Shown: positions 1-8,051, numbered from the stretch's first letter. The stretch is DNA of 64,000 bases from UBA9160 sp035489755 (GCA_035489755.1 DATGZK010000021.1:1-64000), one strand, 5' to 3'. The notes: generated from the sequence alone by a model not told the origin. Program-made: numbers and translations.

Positions 1-440
1 ACCGCCGACAAGCCAGTCGGTGACGGCCCGGATCTGCTCGGGAGTGGCGCGCGAGTGCATAGAAGTACTCCAAGCACACGGTCGCAGGATCGGCGGCCGG
101 GAGGATCTCCGAGACCCATGGGGCGAACCATCCTCAAATCCGGGTAAATCGGAGACTGAGATCAGGGATTTGGCGGTCAGCGGCGGCGGAGCGCCGAGGC
201 GACCCGGCCGGGCTCAGTCTTCGAGCGAGGTGGCCTTCGCGGATTGCGTACTTCGTCAGGTCGGCCACGCTGTGGATGCCGAGCGGAGATGAGGAGGAGT
301 GGCGCACTCGTCGTAAGACGATGGAAAGGCCGTCTCAAGTGGTCCGCGCCGGAGCACGAAGTGTTCCTTCAAGCCGCTGCGACCCAGGTGGTTTTCCACG
401 AATGCGAGGCCATCCTGACGAGCCTGGCGAGGGGATAAGT
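1..440 (-). pseudogene. Decayed or frameshifted coding remnant at the left edge
   Basis: No frame is open throughout, but the minus strand reads as protein-like text that jumps frames. Roughly 435-285 gives a stretch containing GLAFVENHLGRSGLKEHF; roughly 282-210 gives LGIHSVADLTKYAIREGHL; roughly 135-40 gives WVSEILPAADPATVCLEYFY; and 60-1 gives an ATG-initiated run ending ATPEQIRAVTDWLVGG that leaves the window. I infer one or two broken genes, or a gene with several indels. The family is not recognised. Bases 441-526 hold nothing I can identify. Confidence 0.35.
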
Positions 441-526
441 ATGGCCGCGCTCCCTGCAGGTCGGTCAGCCGTGCCTTGGTCTGCAGGGGTCGTCGTGCGC
501 GGCGCTTCGCACTCGGCGTTCAACGC

Positions 527-1435
527 TTAGCGCCGAACAAGGTCCGGCCGATGCCTCGCCATCCTCTCGAACATCGCATCCACCCTTGCCCTGAAGGCTG
601 GAATTCTCTGCTGTAGCAAAATGGGATCGTCGACCTCTGGGTTGGCTTCGTTCATTCTGGAAAAGATGCGCTCTTGCCCACGCAACAGGAACAGCACCGC
701 GAGAATAAAGACGTCGGGGTTATCGGGGTCGAACTCCTGGGCCAACACCTGGATATCTTGGTGGATCTTGTTGTTCTCCACGGTGGTCTGAACACGCAGA
801 CCGAGAGACACACCGCTGAAGCGGCAGTGCATCGCCCATGAAGACGCGCGATCGTACATTTCCGCGAGACTCCACGGCCAGAGAATCGCCTTTATATGGC
901 GCTGATATTTGTAATACAGAGCCTTCTCTTCGTCTTCAGTCATTGCGTCCCGCCACTCCCGTGCGATCGAGGGCGTATCTCTCATCAGCTTGCAATACGC
1001 GATCGACTCGCACTGAACCCGCAGGAAGCTGAGAGGCGATGTGACCCGCATCCGAAGTAGGTCGGCCACGGCCATCGCGTACTGGACGCCCATTCGTGCG
1101 ACAAGAATGCCGCGATTCTCACGTGAGTAGAGCCGATCCAGGCCAGTGTTTGCAGCCGCGTAAACCTGCTGCTGCCCCGGCGGCGGCGGCTTCTCGACAA
1201 CGTCGCGCACCTTGCCCGGATCGCTGAGCCCGAGCGTGTTCATGGCTTGCATCAAGTCCTGAAAGTGATCTCCGATGCCCTGACCGAACGAGTGCTGCGC
1301 GCTCTCGTAGAGGACACACGCTTGATTCAGCAGCTCCGGGAGATCATGGGAAAACTCGTCGAGCAGCTGACGGACCTTGGGGATGTTCTCGTCGTCGCAA
1401 GCGAGCAGGGCATCCACTCTCGGAATGAGGGGCAT
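527..1435 (-). CDS. Hypothetical protein, 302 aa
   Basis: Intact ATG-started frame with balanced soluble composition and no signal peptide or membrane segment. The N-terminal ~55 residues are acidic and helical. The middle (about 95-200) is a helical block around a VARMGVQYAMAVADLLRMR segment followed by YCKLMRD and YKYQRH, and the C-terminus is basic. I do not recognise the family and see no catalytic motif. It stands alone between decayed sequence on both sides, suggesting an accessory gene. A TATAAA-like hexamer about 100 bases upstream of the start (near 1540, minus strand) could be part of its promoter. Confidence 0.65.
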   Translation of the reverse strand: MPLIPRVDALLACDDENIPKVRQLLDEFSHDLPELLNQACVLYESAQHSFGQGIGDHFQDLMQAMNTLGLSDPGKVRDVVEKPPPPGQQQVYAAANTGLDRLYSRENRGILVARMGVQYAMAVADLLRMRVTSPLSFLRVQCESIAYCKLMRDTPSIAREWRDAMTEDEEKALYYKYQRHIKAILWPWSLAEMYDRASSWAMHCRFSGVSLGLRVQTTVENNKIHQDIQVLAQEFDPDNPDVFILAVLFLLRGQERIFSRMNEANPEVDDPILLQQRIPAFRARVDAMFERMARHRPDLVRR

Positions 1436-1892
1436 CGAAGCCTCCGGTGCGCGCGAGCCGCGTTGCGCTCACGACGAGAATAGGCGCGCCGTGGAGACGG
1501 AGAGCAGCCTCGAATCTGGCGGCGGGTTCAAAGTTTATACCACGAGGGCGGCGCAGGCGCATCCGCTGTGCTCGCGCCTCGTACCGCTACGGGGAGGCGC
1601 GCTCTCCGAGCGAGGCGCTTCGCGCACGGGGGCATCGGACGGCGAGGCTCACCGCGCCCGGCGCGAGGAGTCGAGAAAGGCCTTTAGCGCAGACCGGACG
1701 GGGCCGGGTACCTCGAGAACATAGTCCGCGAGCTGACGTTACGTCTACAGACTACGAGCAGCGTCCGCTCGCGCTTGAAGGCATAGCGCCCGCGTCCCTG
1801 AGCTCGTGCATGCGCCAGGCCGGCGCGCACCAATGCCCATATCGACCTGTCGGCGTGCTACAGCACGAACCGGGCGATTCCCTCGCCTTCCC
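1436..1892. other. Gene-poor spacer with a coding fragment
   Basis: No intact gene is seen. On the minus strand about 1735-1649 reads QLADYVLEVPGPVRSALKAF and ends at a TGA (complement of 1649-1651). It looks like the C-terminus of a lost gene, because a stop lies just upstream in that frame. Confidence 0.3.
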
Positions 1893-2357
1893 CTAGCCGC
1901 GCTGCAACAGCACGCGCTCGATGTACGTTCTGAATTCCTCGGTAACGCTCAGCGGGTTCGTCGCCCACCATGCGCGGATGCCAGGGTACTGAAGCAGCGT
2001 GGCGAGAGCGCGCTCTTCAGCGCGCCACAAGCCAAGCTCGCCGGTACCGAGCTTGCTCTGGTGATACATCGTGTCGAAGATCCTGACGGCACTCAGACAT
2101 AGAAAGGCAAACTGGATCTGTTGGTCTTCATCTAAGTTCCCGATTCCTTGTGAGCCGAGCCGAAAAATGCGTGCCAACTCCTTGTCATGAGCGATGCTCA
2201 GGTTGAATTGGTTAAATGCATCCGTCACCGCTTGGAAGGAAGTACCACGCACCGCGCGCGTATTCTGGCGCATCTGAACCGCCAGATAGATGAGCGACAT
2301 GACAACCGCCAACGCCCCCACTGTCTGTCCGACCGCACTGACAGCGTCCCAGTTCAT
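1893..2357 (-). CDS. Small single-TM hypothetical protein, 154 aa
   Basis: The start chosen is the ATG at 2357, giving an N-terminus MNWDAVSAVGQTVGAL and one strong membrane segment (about residues 8-27, rich in V, A, L). This is followed by QMRQNTRAVRGTSFQAV and a soluble helical domain with conserved-looking Trp and Arg residues near the end (AWWATNPLSVTEEF). The layout, one N-terminal helix then NTRAVR, is familiar from many uncharacterised environmental proteins, but I know no assigned function. An open extension upstream to 2762 is compositionally unlike protein and lies antisense to the next gene, so I rejected it. Confidence 0.65.
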   Translation of the reverse strand: MNWDAVSAVGQTVGALAVVMSLIYLAVQMRQNTRAVRGTSFQAVTDAFNQFNLSIAHDKELARIFRLGSQGIGNLDEDQQIQFAFLCLSAVRIFDTMYHQSKLGTGELGLWRAEERALATLLQYPGIRAWWATNPLSVTEEFRTYIERVLLQRG

Positions 2358-2706
2358 GTAGTCCTCCAGCGCGCGACTTCGGTAGGGCTGGCCGCTCGCC
2401 ACCCCGCCGGGTTCCTGGCGATCAGCTTCGCATCCGGCCGGGTCGAAGACCACTACTGCACGATGTGACCGCACCCTGGCGAGTGGTTCCGCTGTATGCG
2501 GGGTAGCCGGCTCCCGCGCGCGAGCTCTCGAAGTCAGTGGGTTAGGCCGCGTTGCCGGCGACGCTGCCTGATGGGTTGGCGGGAGCGCCCGGGTTCCGCG
2601 GGTTCTGCGCCGGCACTGGCAACGCGGCATGATCACCATACCACCCCCAGCAGCCGTCGCGATAGAATGTCGATTGGCCACGAGATTCAGAAGGAGCAAC
2701 ACCATT
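2358..2706. other. Intergenic region between divergent genes
   Basis: 349 bases without a convincing gene. It contains a perfect 11-bp inverted repeat (2546-2556 and 2618-2628), listed separately, and the ribosome binding site of the following HTH gene (AAGGAG near 2691-2696). Confidence 0.5.
2546..2628. repeat. Inverted repeat, 11-bp arms
   Basis: GCCGCGTTGCC at 2546-2556 is the exact reverse complement of GGCAACGCGGC at 2618-2628, with 61 bases between. No ORF or U-tract is associated, so it may be an RNA stem or the ends of a tiny inserted element. Confidence 0.45.
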
Positions 2707-2946
2707 ATGGCGTCGGCAGAGGTCAAGCGGCTTGTGAAGCAGCTTCCCGGTAGGCTCGCCAAACTGCGCGGGGAGAGATCTCAGCGCCAGTTCGCGCGAG
2801 ACCTCGGTGTCTTCCAACAGAACGTGAACCGCTACGAGAGCGGCACGACTCCGCAGCCAAACTTTCTTGTGGCCCTCGCCCTGAAGGAGAAGGTGTCTCT
2901 CGACTGGCTATTGCTCGGCAAGGGAAAGCCGCGCCGCAGAGGTTAG
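2707..2946 (+). CDS. Xre-family helix-turn-helix protein, 79 aa
   Basis: A stand-alone Cro/C1-type HTH domain. Residues ~10-65 contain LAKLRGERSQRQFARDLGVF, then QNVNRYESGTTPQPNFLVAL, the classic helix 2 / helix 3 and N-R-Y-E-S-G turn, followed by DWLLLGKG, common at the end of small Xre repressors. The ATG at 2707 is chosen because AAGGAG lies 11 bases upstream; an in-frame start at 2629 has no ribosome binding site. It is short for a repressor with its own effector domain, so it could be an antitoxin- or phage-type regulator, but no toxin partner is adjacent. Confidence 0.8.
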   Translation: MASAEVKRLVKQLPGRLAKLRGERSQRQFARDLGVFQQNVNRYESGTTPQPNFLVALALKEKVSLDWLLLGKGKPRRRG

Positions 2947-3209
2947 AGCCAAGCGCGAAACCCAGAGCGCTGGTGCAACCCACATCGTACGGCTCCGTGG
3001 AGCCGGGCTATTGAGACCACGCCAATAGAACTCGTCGTCAACTGGGAATCGGGCTGTCATCCCGCCTCGATCAAACAATTCGCGTCCATCAGCTTTTTCC
3101 GAACGACTTGCGACGGCAGGACAAAAGTCCGCGAGCCTCAGCTGACCGTCTCGGCTCCGCCCCGGCTACGCCTGCGTCGCGCGAAGCGCGAGGGAGCTAT
3201 CCTCGCACC

Positions 3210-4076
3210 ATGCAAGACACCACGCGCCTGGTCCAGGTGGTTCGCGCGCAGTCCGACGCAGGCCACATCGAGTTCGCGAGGCGGGAGCCGCCTCCGGGCC
3301 TCCAGCCGTATATCCGCGACGTCTGCGGCTACACCGAGAGGACGGGCGCTCCTCTCCAGCGGCGGGAGTTCCCCGGCCCGCAGGTCGTTGTGATCATCGA
3401 GTTCGCGCCGCCGATCCACGTGTTCGAGGCGGGTTGCACGCAGCGCTCCGCGCGCTACCCCGGCGGCTTCGCGGCCGGGATCACGGATCAGTTCACGCTC
3501 ACCCAGCACGACGGCTTCCAGCGCGGCCTCCAGATCAACCTGACGCCGATCGGCGCGCGGCGCTTCTTCGGCCTGCCCCTCTCGGAGCTCGCGGGGCGTG
3601 CTGTGTCCATCCGCGACCTGCTTCCTCCTGAGCACCGGAGCCTCGCCGAGCAGCTTGAGGCGCTGCCCGACTGGGAGGCGCGCTTCGACTGCTTCGAGGA
3701 GCTCCTCGCCCAGCGTATCGCCGGGTCAGACCTGCGCAGTGAACTGGTGTCCTGGGCGCTCCGGTACATCGAAGCATCTGGCGGCGCGGCGGACATGCGG
3801 ACGCTTGCTCGAGAGCTGGGCTACAGCCAGAAGCACGTTATCCACTTGTTCCGCGACCACGTCGGCGTTCCCCCCAAACTCCTCGCCCGCATCGTCCGCT
3901 TCGACCGGCTGATTGGGTCCTTGCGCAGGGGAGCGCCGGAGAGCTGGTCCGAGCTCGCTCTCGCGTTCGGCTACTACGACCAGTCCCACCTCGTCCGCGA
4001 TGTCCGCCAGTTCACCGGCACGACACCGACCGAGGCGAGGGCGATGCTGGCCGAGTCCCCCGATCCGGGGCCGTAG
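3210..4076 (+). CDS. AraC-family transcriptional regulator, 288 aa
   Basis: The N-terminal ~170 residues form a DUF6597-like sensor domain (EPPPGLQPYIRDVCGY; GITDQFTLTQHDGFQRGLQI; LTPIGARRFFGLPLSELAG). The C-terminal ~100 residues are a double AraC HTH: MRTLARELGYSQKHVIHLFR and LALAFGYYDQSHLVRDVRQF with the terminal TGTTPTEAR. The ATG at 3210 sits between GC-rich untranslated sequence and the well-conserved body. It is followed 109 bases later by a VOC-fold gene on the same strand, which it may control. Such regulators often control neighbouring glyoxalase/bleomycin-resistance-like genes. Confidence 0.88.
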   Translation: MQDTTRLVQVVRAQSDAGHIEFARREPPPGLQPYIRDVCGYTERTGAPLQRREFPGPQVVVIIEFAPPIHVFEAGCTQRSARYPGGFAAGITDQFTLTQHDGFQRGLQINLTPIGARRFFGLPLSELAGRAVSIRDLLPPEHRSLAEQLEALPDWEARFDCFEELLAQRIAGSDLRSELVSWALRYIEASGGAADMRTLARELGYSQKHVIHLFRDHVGVPPKLLARIVRFDRLIGSLRRGAPESWSELALAFGYYDQSHLVRDVRQFTGTTPTEARAMLAESPDPGP

Positions 4077-4185
4077 GCCGTGGTGAATTTCGTCCAAGAC
4101 GGGTACCGGCTGGATGTCATAGCGTGCTTCACGTCCGGAGGTCCTCCCTCCCGACAGATCAACCTCAAACCCAGGAGTGCGAACC

Positions 4186-4605
4186 ATGGCCAAGAAAGAC
4201 ACCGCCACGATCATCCCGACGCTCCGCTACCGCGACGCGGCCGCCGCCACCGAGTGGCTTTGCCGCGCCTTCGGCTTCACCAAGCACCTGGTCGTGCCCG
4301 GCGAGGCCGGCGCGATCGCCCACGCCCAGCTCACCTGCGGCAACGGCATGATCATGCTCGGTACGGCGGGTGACGACGAGTTCGGCAAACTGCAGCGGAC
4401 GCCTGTCCAGGTCGGAGGCGTAGGGACGCAGAGCCCCTACATCATCGTCCCCGACGCTGACGCGCATCTCGCGCGCGCCGTCGCGGCTGGGGCCAAGGTG
4501 GTGTACGCGATCCGCGACGAGCCGTATGGCGGCCGCGGCTACTCCTGCCTGGACCCGGAGGGCCACCTCTGGAACTTCGGTACGTACAATCCGTGGGCCG
4601 AGTGA
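4186..4605 (+). CDS. VOC-fold (glyoxalase/bleomycin-resistance-like) protein, 139 aa
   Basis: Two beta-alpha-beta-beta-beta modules. Module 1 starts IIPTLRYRDAAAATEWLCRA with FGFTKHLVVPGEAG; module 2 has YIIVPDADAHLARAVAAGAK and ends RGYSCLDPEGHLWNFGTYNP, the typical metal-site strand with a DPEGHLW motif. CAGGAG upstream supports the ATG at 4186. Substrate unknown. Because it follows the AraC gene, it may be a small-molecule resistance or isomerase/dioxygenase-type protein under that regulator. The C-terminal Glu-type ligand position is not certain from sequence alone. Confidence 0.85.
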   Translation: MAKKDTATIIPTLRYRDAAAATEWLCRAFGFTKHLVVPGEAGAIAHAQLTCGNGMIMLGTAGDDEFGKLQRTPVQVGGVGTQSPYIIVPDADAHLARAVAAGAKVVYAIRDEPYGGRGYSCLDPEGHLWNFGTYNPWAE

Positions 4606-4846
4606 GTGGCCACGGCGGGGACTTGCTGGAACATCGACGCATTCATATGTCCGGGCGGCTGCGATGCCCGAACAACCTTCACTGTGAGCGCGCACCGTAG
4701 GATCGAGGACTGGACTTCCACGTGGTAGTAGCGGTGCTTGCCCATCGGGGGCGGGGCGTAGTCGGCAAGGTGTTCTTCTCGCGTGGCGTTTCGCAGGCAG
4801 CCCTCTGAAGCCCGGCGGCTAGGTTTCCCGGTAAGACTTGGGCACC

Positions 4847-5079
4847 ATGCGCACCTTCCATGTGACCATCCGAGGGACGCTTTACAAGGTTCAGGCCTGG
4901 GGACCCAGAGATGCCTTGCTTCAAGCGCTAGGGCACTACACGCAAGAGCGTCGAGCGCGAAGCGGAAGACTCAAAGCGGTGGTCCGGCGCGATGGCGACC
5001 ACCCTGTGGTGCTCCAGTGCTTACCTGGACAGTCGATCCGAAAAACCATCTTCAGGGCTGGGACTTCCAGTGGGCGTAG
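4847..5079 (+). CDS. Small hypothetical protein, probably frameshifted
   Basis: The frame from the ATG at 4847 begins MRTFHVTIRGTLYKVQAWG and is protein-like to about HPVVLQ (near 5018). Beyond that the same frame becomes Ser/Thr/Arg-rich and runs antisense through the next gene to 5338. The +1-register frame in the same place reads TWTVDPKNHLQGWDFQWA and stops at 5079, ten bases short of the convergent gene. I infer one ~77-residue protein with an indel between about 5010 and 5045, where a run of five A lies. Function unknown. Confidence 0.4.
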
Positions 5080-5088
5080 CGGGCATCG

Positions 5089-5265
5089 TCACTTCCACTC
5101 AGGCTCCCCGACCACCACCACGAAGACGCCTGGAAAATCCTGGTCCGGCTCCTCCCAGTGCCAGTCCACGATCGTCCAGCCGTTCTCCACGGCGTCCCGC
5201 GCCGCGCGATCGACGGCCTCTTCCCAGGAACGTGCGACGTACGTGAGGGTCTTCGCGAACTGCAC
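5089..5265 (-). CDS. Small acidic hypothetical protein, 58 aa
   Basis: GTG start at 5265 gives MQFAKTLTYVARSWEEAVDR, then ENGWTIVDWHWEEPDQDFPG and a hydrophobic strand ending GEPEWK. Aromatic- and acid-rich composition and convergence with the preceding small gene support it. The frame stays open upstream to 5586, but that part is Arg/Ser-rich and looks non-coding. Not recognised; no close domain match that I can name. Confidence 0.45.
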   Translation of the reverse strand: MQFAKTLTYVARSWEEAVDRAARDAVENGWTIVDWHWEEPDQDFPGVFVVVVGEPEWK

Positions 5266-5580
5266 TGGCTCGACCGTACCACGGGGAACCGTCCACAGCG
5301 GCTGGCGGAGTGCGACCCTGGGGTTGGCTGCGGATTGAGTGGCCTGGCGCAGGCATGGGCTGAGCGGAAGGCACTTGGAGCGATCGCACCAGAGAAACCG
5401 CGTGTGGTAGCTTCGCCACGCCGCGTGGATGGATAGGGGCGGCCGAGCACTTGCGGTCGAAACCTCCTCTCCTCGATGGCGCGGATACTCCGATGACCCC
5501 TTGCCGCGTCGCCGCTCAACGCGGCGCTGCGCGTGGCCTGGATCACTGCCCCGGTCGACGTCGCGGCGTAGCGTCGTGAG
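5266..5580. other. Intergenic stretch without a recognised gene
   Basis: Open frames here have biased Arg/Ser/Pro composition in every phase. I see no RNA gene, terminator or repeat apart from the sequence leading into the small ORF at 5581. Confidence 0.4.
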
Positions 5581-5673
5581 ATGCACACCTACGAACCAAG
5601 CGCCTTGCAGTTCTTGCTCTTCATGGGAACGGTCGTGGTCCTCCTGACTGCGGTGCTGGGTGGGAAGGGGTAG
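5581..5673 (+). CDS. Putative 30-aa single-TM protein
   Basis: ATG-started ORF of 30 codons. An N-terminal soluble part (MHTYEPSALQFLLF) leads into a hydrophobic helix (MGTVVVLLTAVLG) and a short Gly/Lys end. Its first ~35 bases are repeated at 6462-6496 with mostly third-position-type changes, which hints that this reading frame has been under selection. The ribosome binding site is weak. Function unknown. Confidence 0.4.
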   Translation: MHTYEPSALQFLLFMGTVVVLLTAVLGGKG

Positions 5674-5800
5674 CTCCCATCAATGAGGCTCGGCGCTGAG
5701 TCGCCACGGGTGGTCTCTCGCGATGCGGTGATCTCGCCCATGGGTGCGGTGTTGGCTGCGCTGAGCATCCGGCGCAGTGCGCAGTCTCGCGCGGGTCCGA

Positions 5801-5830
5801 GCGCTCAGCGCTGAGTCATCCTGGCACGCT
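5801..5830. repeat. Palindromic intergenic repeat, copy 1
   Basis: Contains the perfect 12-bp palindrome CTCAGCGCTGAG (5804-5815) followed by TCATCCTGGCACGCT. It is shared with copies at 6509 and 9186. It lies downstream of the 30-aa ORF and of the leftward VOC gene, so it sits in a convergent spacer. Confidence 0.6.
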
Positions 5831-5885
5831 CACGGCTAAGTGCTACGGGGACAGAGCTGCGCGCCGTGAACCTTAGTCGTGCGCC

Positions 5886-6269
5886 TCATGCTCCGCTGCC
5901 GTAGGGGCGGGTGATGATTTCGAGGAGGTGGCCGTCAGGGTCGGGGAAATAGACCCCGCGTCCGCCGTCGGCGTGGTTGATCTCGCCGGGCTCGGACCGC
6001 ATCGGATCCGCCCAATAGGGCAAGCCGCGCTCAAGGATCCGGTGGAAAATCTCGTCGAACTCGTCCTCGCTGACCAGGAAGGCGTAGTGCTGGGAGGCGA
6101 TATCGTCGTCGCTGCTGTGAAAGGCGAGGTCGACGCCGTTGCCCGTCTTCACCTCCATGAAGGGCCCGAATCGTATCGGGGCGGGGAGACCAAGGATTTC
6201 GGCCAGAAACGCGGCCGAGCCCTGGTTGTCACGGGCCCAGATGATCGTGTGATTCAGTTCAACGGCCAT
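5886..6269 (-). CDS. VOC-fold dioxygenase/glyoxalase-like protein, 127 aa
   Basis: Starts MAVELNHTIIWARDNQGSAA, typical of the VOC module 1 strand with a His ligand (NHTI). The middle has DIASQHYAFLVSEDEFDEI (module 2) and the end has GGRGVYFPDPDGHLLEIITR, with the ExxT strand supplying a Glu metal ligand. His7, a second-module His and the Glu of HLLEI are the likely metal ligands. GGAGACAACC just upstream of the ATG at 6269 is a good ribosome binding site. Substrate not predictable. Confidence 0.87.
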   Translation of the reverse strand: MAVELNHTIIWARDNQGSAAFLAEILGLPAPIRFGPFMEVKTGNGVDLAFHSSDDDIASQHYAFLVSEDEFDEIFHRILERGLPYWADPMRSEPGEINHADGGRGVYFPDPDGHLLEIITRPYGSGA

Positions 6270-6461
6270 GGTTGTCTCCTCGTTCTTACCCGACGGCGCC
6301 GAGGGATTACTCTTCGCCGGACATATCAGGATACATTTCGCGGGCCACCCGTCTGGTCGATGTACGTGGTCATGTACCCGTCGTCGACGCCGATCATGGC
6401 ACACCAACCCCCGCGGACGCATCGGCGATCGATAGCGCTTCAATCACTCGCGCGTCGCGAC

Positions 6462-6496
6462 ATGCACGCCTACGAACCAAGCGCCCGGCAATTCTT
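6462..6496 (+). repeat. Diverged partial copy of the 5581 ORF start
   Basis: ATGCACGCCTACGAACCAAG matches 5581-5600 with one change, and similarity continues to TTCTTG at 6491-6496. The frame then runs into the palindromic repeat at 6509 instead of the hydrophobic segment, so the copy is truncated. The spacer 6270-6461 holds nothing else I recognise. Confidence 0.5.
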
Positions 6497-6508
6497 GAGC
6501 TCCGCCGA

Positions 6509-6538
6509 GCGCTCAGCGCTGAGTCGTCCTGGCGTGCC
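6509..6538. repeat. Palindromic intergenic repeat, copy 2
   Basis: CTCAGCGCTGAG at 6512-6523 followed by TCGTCCTGGCGTGCC. It abuts the truncated ORF copy at 6462-6496. Confidence 0.6.
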
Positions 6539-6650
6539 GACCCCCTATGACGCTTATGCTCCTACAGCTGCCCAATGATTATCGATCGCGATGTCGAATC
6601 GGCGAAGACCGAAGAGGCCTTTGTAAGCCGCACGTATTTCCTCTCGCCCG

Positions 6651-6779
6651 CTACAGTCGGAAGTTCAGCGCAGGGAAGATGAACGCGGCATTGTCGTCAT
6701 AGAGCTCCGCGATCGCATCCGCATCGTTTGCCGTCGCAGCGACGAATGCATAGGGCGGTCGGCGACGTGAGACCGCTCG
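6651..6779 (-). pseudogene. Remnant of an NTF2/SnoaL-like gene
   Basis: The frame directly after the stop of the next gene reads YAFVAATANDADAIAELYDD and NAAFIFPALNF, then stops (complement of 6651-6653). The ANDADAIAELYDDNAAF text is characteristic of the first helices of SnoaL/NTF2-like proteins. There is no start codon and the rest of the domain is missing, so I call a remnant. Confidence 0.35.
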
Positions 6780-7178
6780 TCAGGCTGCTCCCCACCACGC
6801 AATCACGGCGATCGTAGTTAGCAAAAGCGGAGCGGGATGCCGAAAGAGGCCGCGGGGCCCCCGCGAGAGCGCAGCGATGATGACGACCACAGCGAACGCT
6901 GAAAAGCTCGCAGCTGCAACGCGCGCAGCACCCCGGGTTGCATCGGTTGCTCCGATCGTCGCACAGACGAGAAGGACGGTCGCGGACACGGCGAACGCGA
7001 CCGAGGTGAGGTGCCAGGTAGTTCGCAGAAGCCGTCGCGACATTGCCGGCCCTCCGAACCTCGTGGAAGGCAGGGTTTGTGGATCGACGCCGGGGAATAT
7101 CATCCTTTCACCACCAATGGCGTGTACGGCTGCTGCCGACCATCCCAAGATCCCTGCGATCAGCCACATCGCGTTCAT
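6780..7178 (-). CDS. Four-TM hypothetical membrane protein, 132 aa
   Basis: The start at 7178 (ATG) overlaps the stop of the upstream DUF2867 gene by four bases (ATGA), and a GGAGGTGC box precedes it. The sequence is almost entirely hydrophobic, with helices at about residues 3-20, 50-72, 80-100 and 110-130 (WLIAGILGWSAAAVHAIGG; VAFAVSATVLLVCATIG; FSAFAVVVIIAAL; LLLTTIAVIAWWG). Coupling to the DUF2867 gene suggests a joint role. The family is not recognised. Confidence 0.75.
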   Translation of the reverse strand: MNAMWLIAGILGWSAAAVHAIGGERMIFPGVDPQTLPSTRFGGPAMSRRLLRTTWHLTSVAFAVSATVLLVCATIGATDATRGAARVAAASFSAFAVVVIIAALSRGPRGLFRHPAPLLLTTIAVIAWWGAA

Positions 7179-7843
7179 GCTGCACCTCCAGCCGTCATGG
7201 TGGCGAGCGGACGACTGATGCTCGCGTGGCGTGTCTTCCACGCTCGTTCGATCTGTCGCATGAGTGCTGGGTAAACAATCCAATGCCGGAAAGGCCTGAT
7301 GAGCGCCATGTATCCCTTCCCGAGTCGACCGCGTGGCTTGACGTAGACGGCCATCTGTCCTTGGTAGCGGCCTTCGCCCTGATCGACCCAAGCCAGGTGC
7401 ATCACGCCGTGCACGGTCTGGTTCGACAGTTCCGCGGCAAATTCGACGTCGGTGCGGTAGAGGGGCGCGAAAGGCAGGGAGTCGAATTCCACATCCGCCG
7501 CCGTGTTGCGCAGATCGTCTGGCAGTCGGTCGGTCAGTGAGGTTTCGTTCGCACCCGGAATCGGCAGTTTGCCGGCGGCATCATCCCGACCGCTGTCGAT
7601 CGGGGCCGAAATCCTGCCGAGGCCGAACCAACTGCCGAGGCGATCGCGGACACACCACAGCACGCGAGTCGCGAGGGACTCCGAGTTGGCCGGATCGCTG
7701 GAAGCCATTAGCTCGAGCAGCGTTTGGAAGTCCTCGGCGCCACCGTGCACGGGAAGGGCCCAGACATCTTCCAGAGTAAAGTCCGGCGCGATTTCGCGGA
7801 TACGCCAGGGGCGAGATTTGTGTGCTGCGTTCGGAAGCCTCAT
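7175..7843 (-). CDS. DUF2867-domain protein, 222 aa
   Basis: Soluble protein with the DUF2867 signature order: an N-terminal DFTLEDVWALPVHGGAEDF, a central DRLGSWFGLG, then NTAADVEFDSLPFAPLYRTD and VHGVMHLAWVDQGEGRYQGQ and a PFRHWIVYPALMRQIERAW tail. DUF2867 often accompanies SDR or membrane genes; its biochemical role is not established. I use the ATG at 7843, which has GAGG upstream. A longer frame to 8008 is possible but basic and low-complexity. It is first in a two-gene operon with the overlapping four-TM protein. Confidence 0.8.
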   Translation of the reverse strand: MRLPNAAHKSRPWRIREIAPDFTLEDVWALPVHGGAEDFQTLLELMASSDPANSESLATRVLWCVRDRLGSWFGLGRISAPIDSGRDDAAGKLPIPGANETSLTDRLPDDLRNTAADVEFDSLPFAPLYRTDVEFAAELSNQTVHGVMHLAWVDQGEGRYQGQMAVYVKPRGRLGKGYMALIRPFRHWIVYPALMRQIERAWKTRHASISRPLATMTAGGAA

Positions 7844-8051
7844 GCCTGATCCTCGATCCAGGCGACGTCTTATGGATGTTAGCCAGCGAGGCCGCGAGCG
7901 GGCGGCGGCTGGGCGCTTACCGAAGCCTTTGTTCGCTGGAGTGGGACCGCCTTCACCGCTTTTCGTAGCGGCCGATTTCATGTCCTTAGAGGTCCTCAGC
8001 ATAGGCATGCCCCCTTGCTTGAGGTGCGGCTCAGCTCTGAACCCAGCAATG

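Noticed and set aside
2541..2634. Integron attC site (GTTAGGC plus an inverted repeat)
   Set aside because: The heptamer is on the wrong side of the inverted repeat and the opposite end lacks a matching core; no integrase and no uniform cassette orientation.
1893..2762. 289-aa version of the small single-TM protein
   Set aside because: The added N-terminus is Arg/Ser/Thr-rich and antisense to a well-supported HTH gene.
3138..3635. Antisense frames over the AraC gene
   Set aside because: Arg/Gly-rich shadow frames produced by high third-position GC.
5041..5045. Programmed -1 frameshift in the small gene at 4847
   Set aside because: Only five A are present; no canonical slippery heptamer in the correct register and no downstream pseudoknot was seen, so an indel is simpler.
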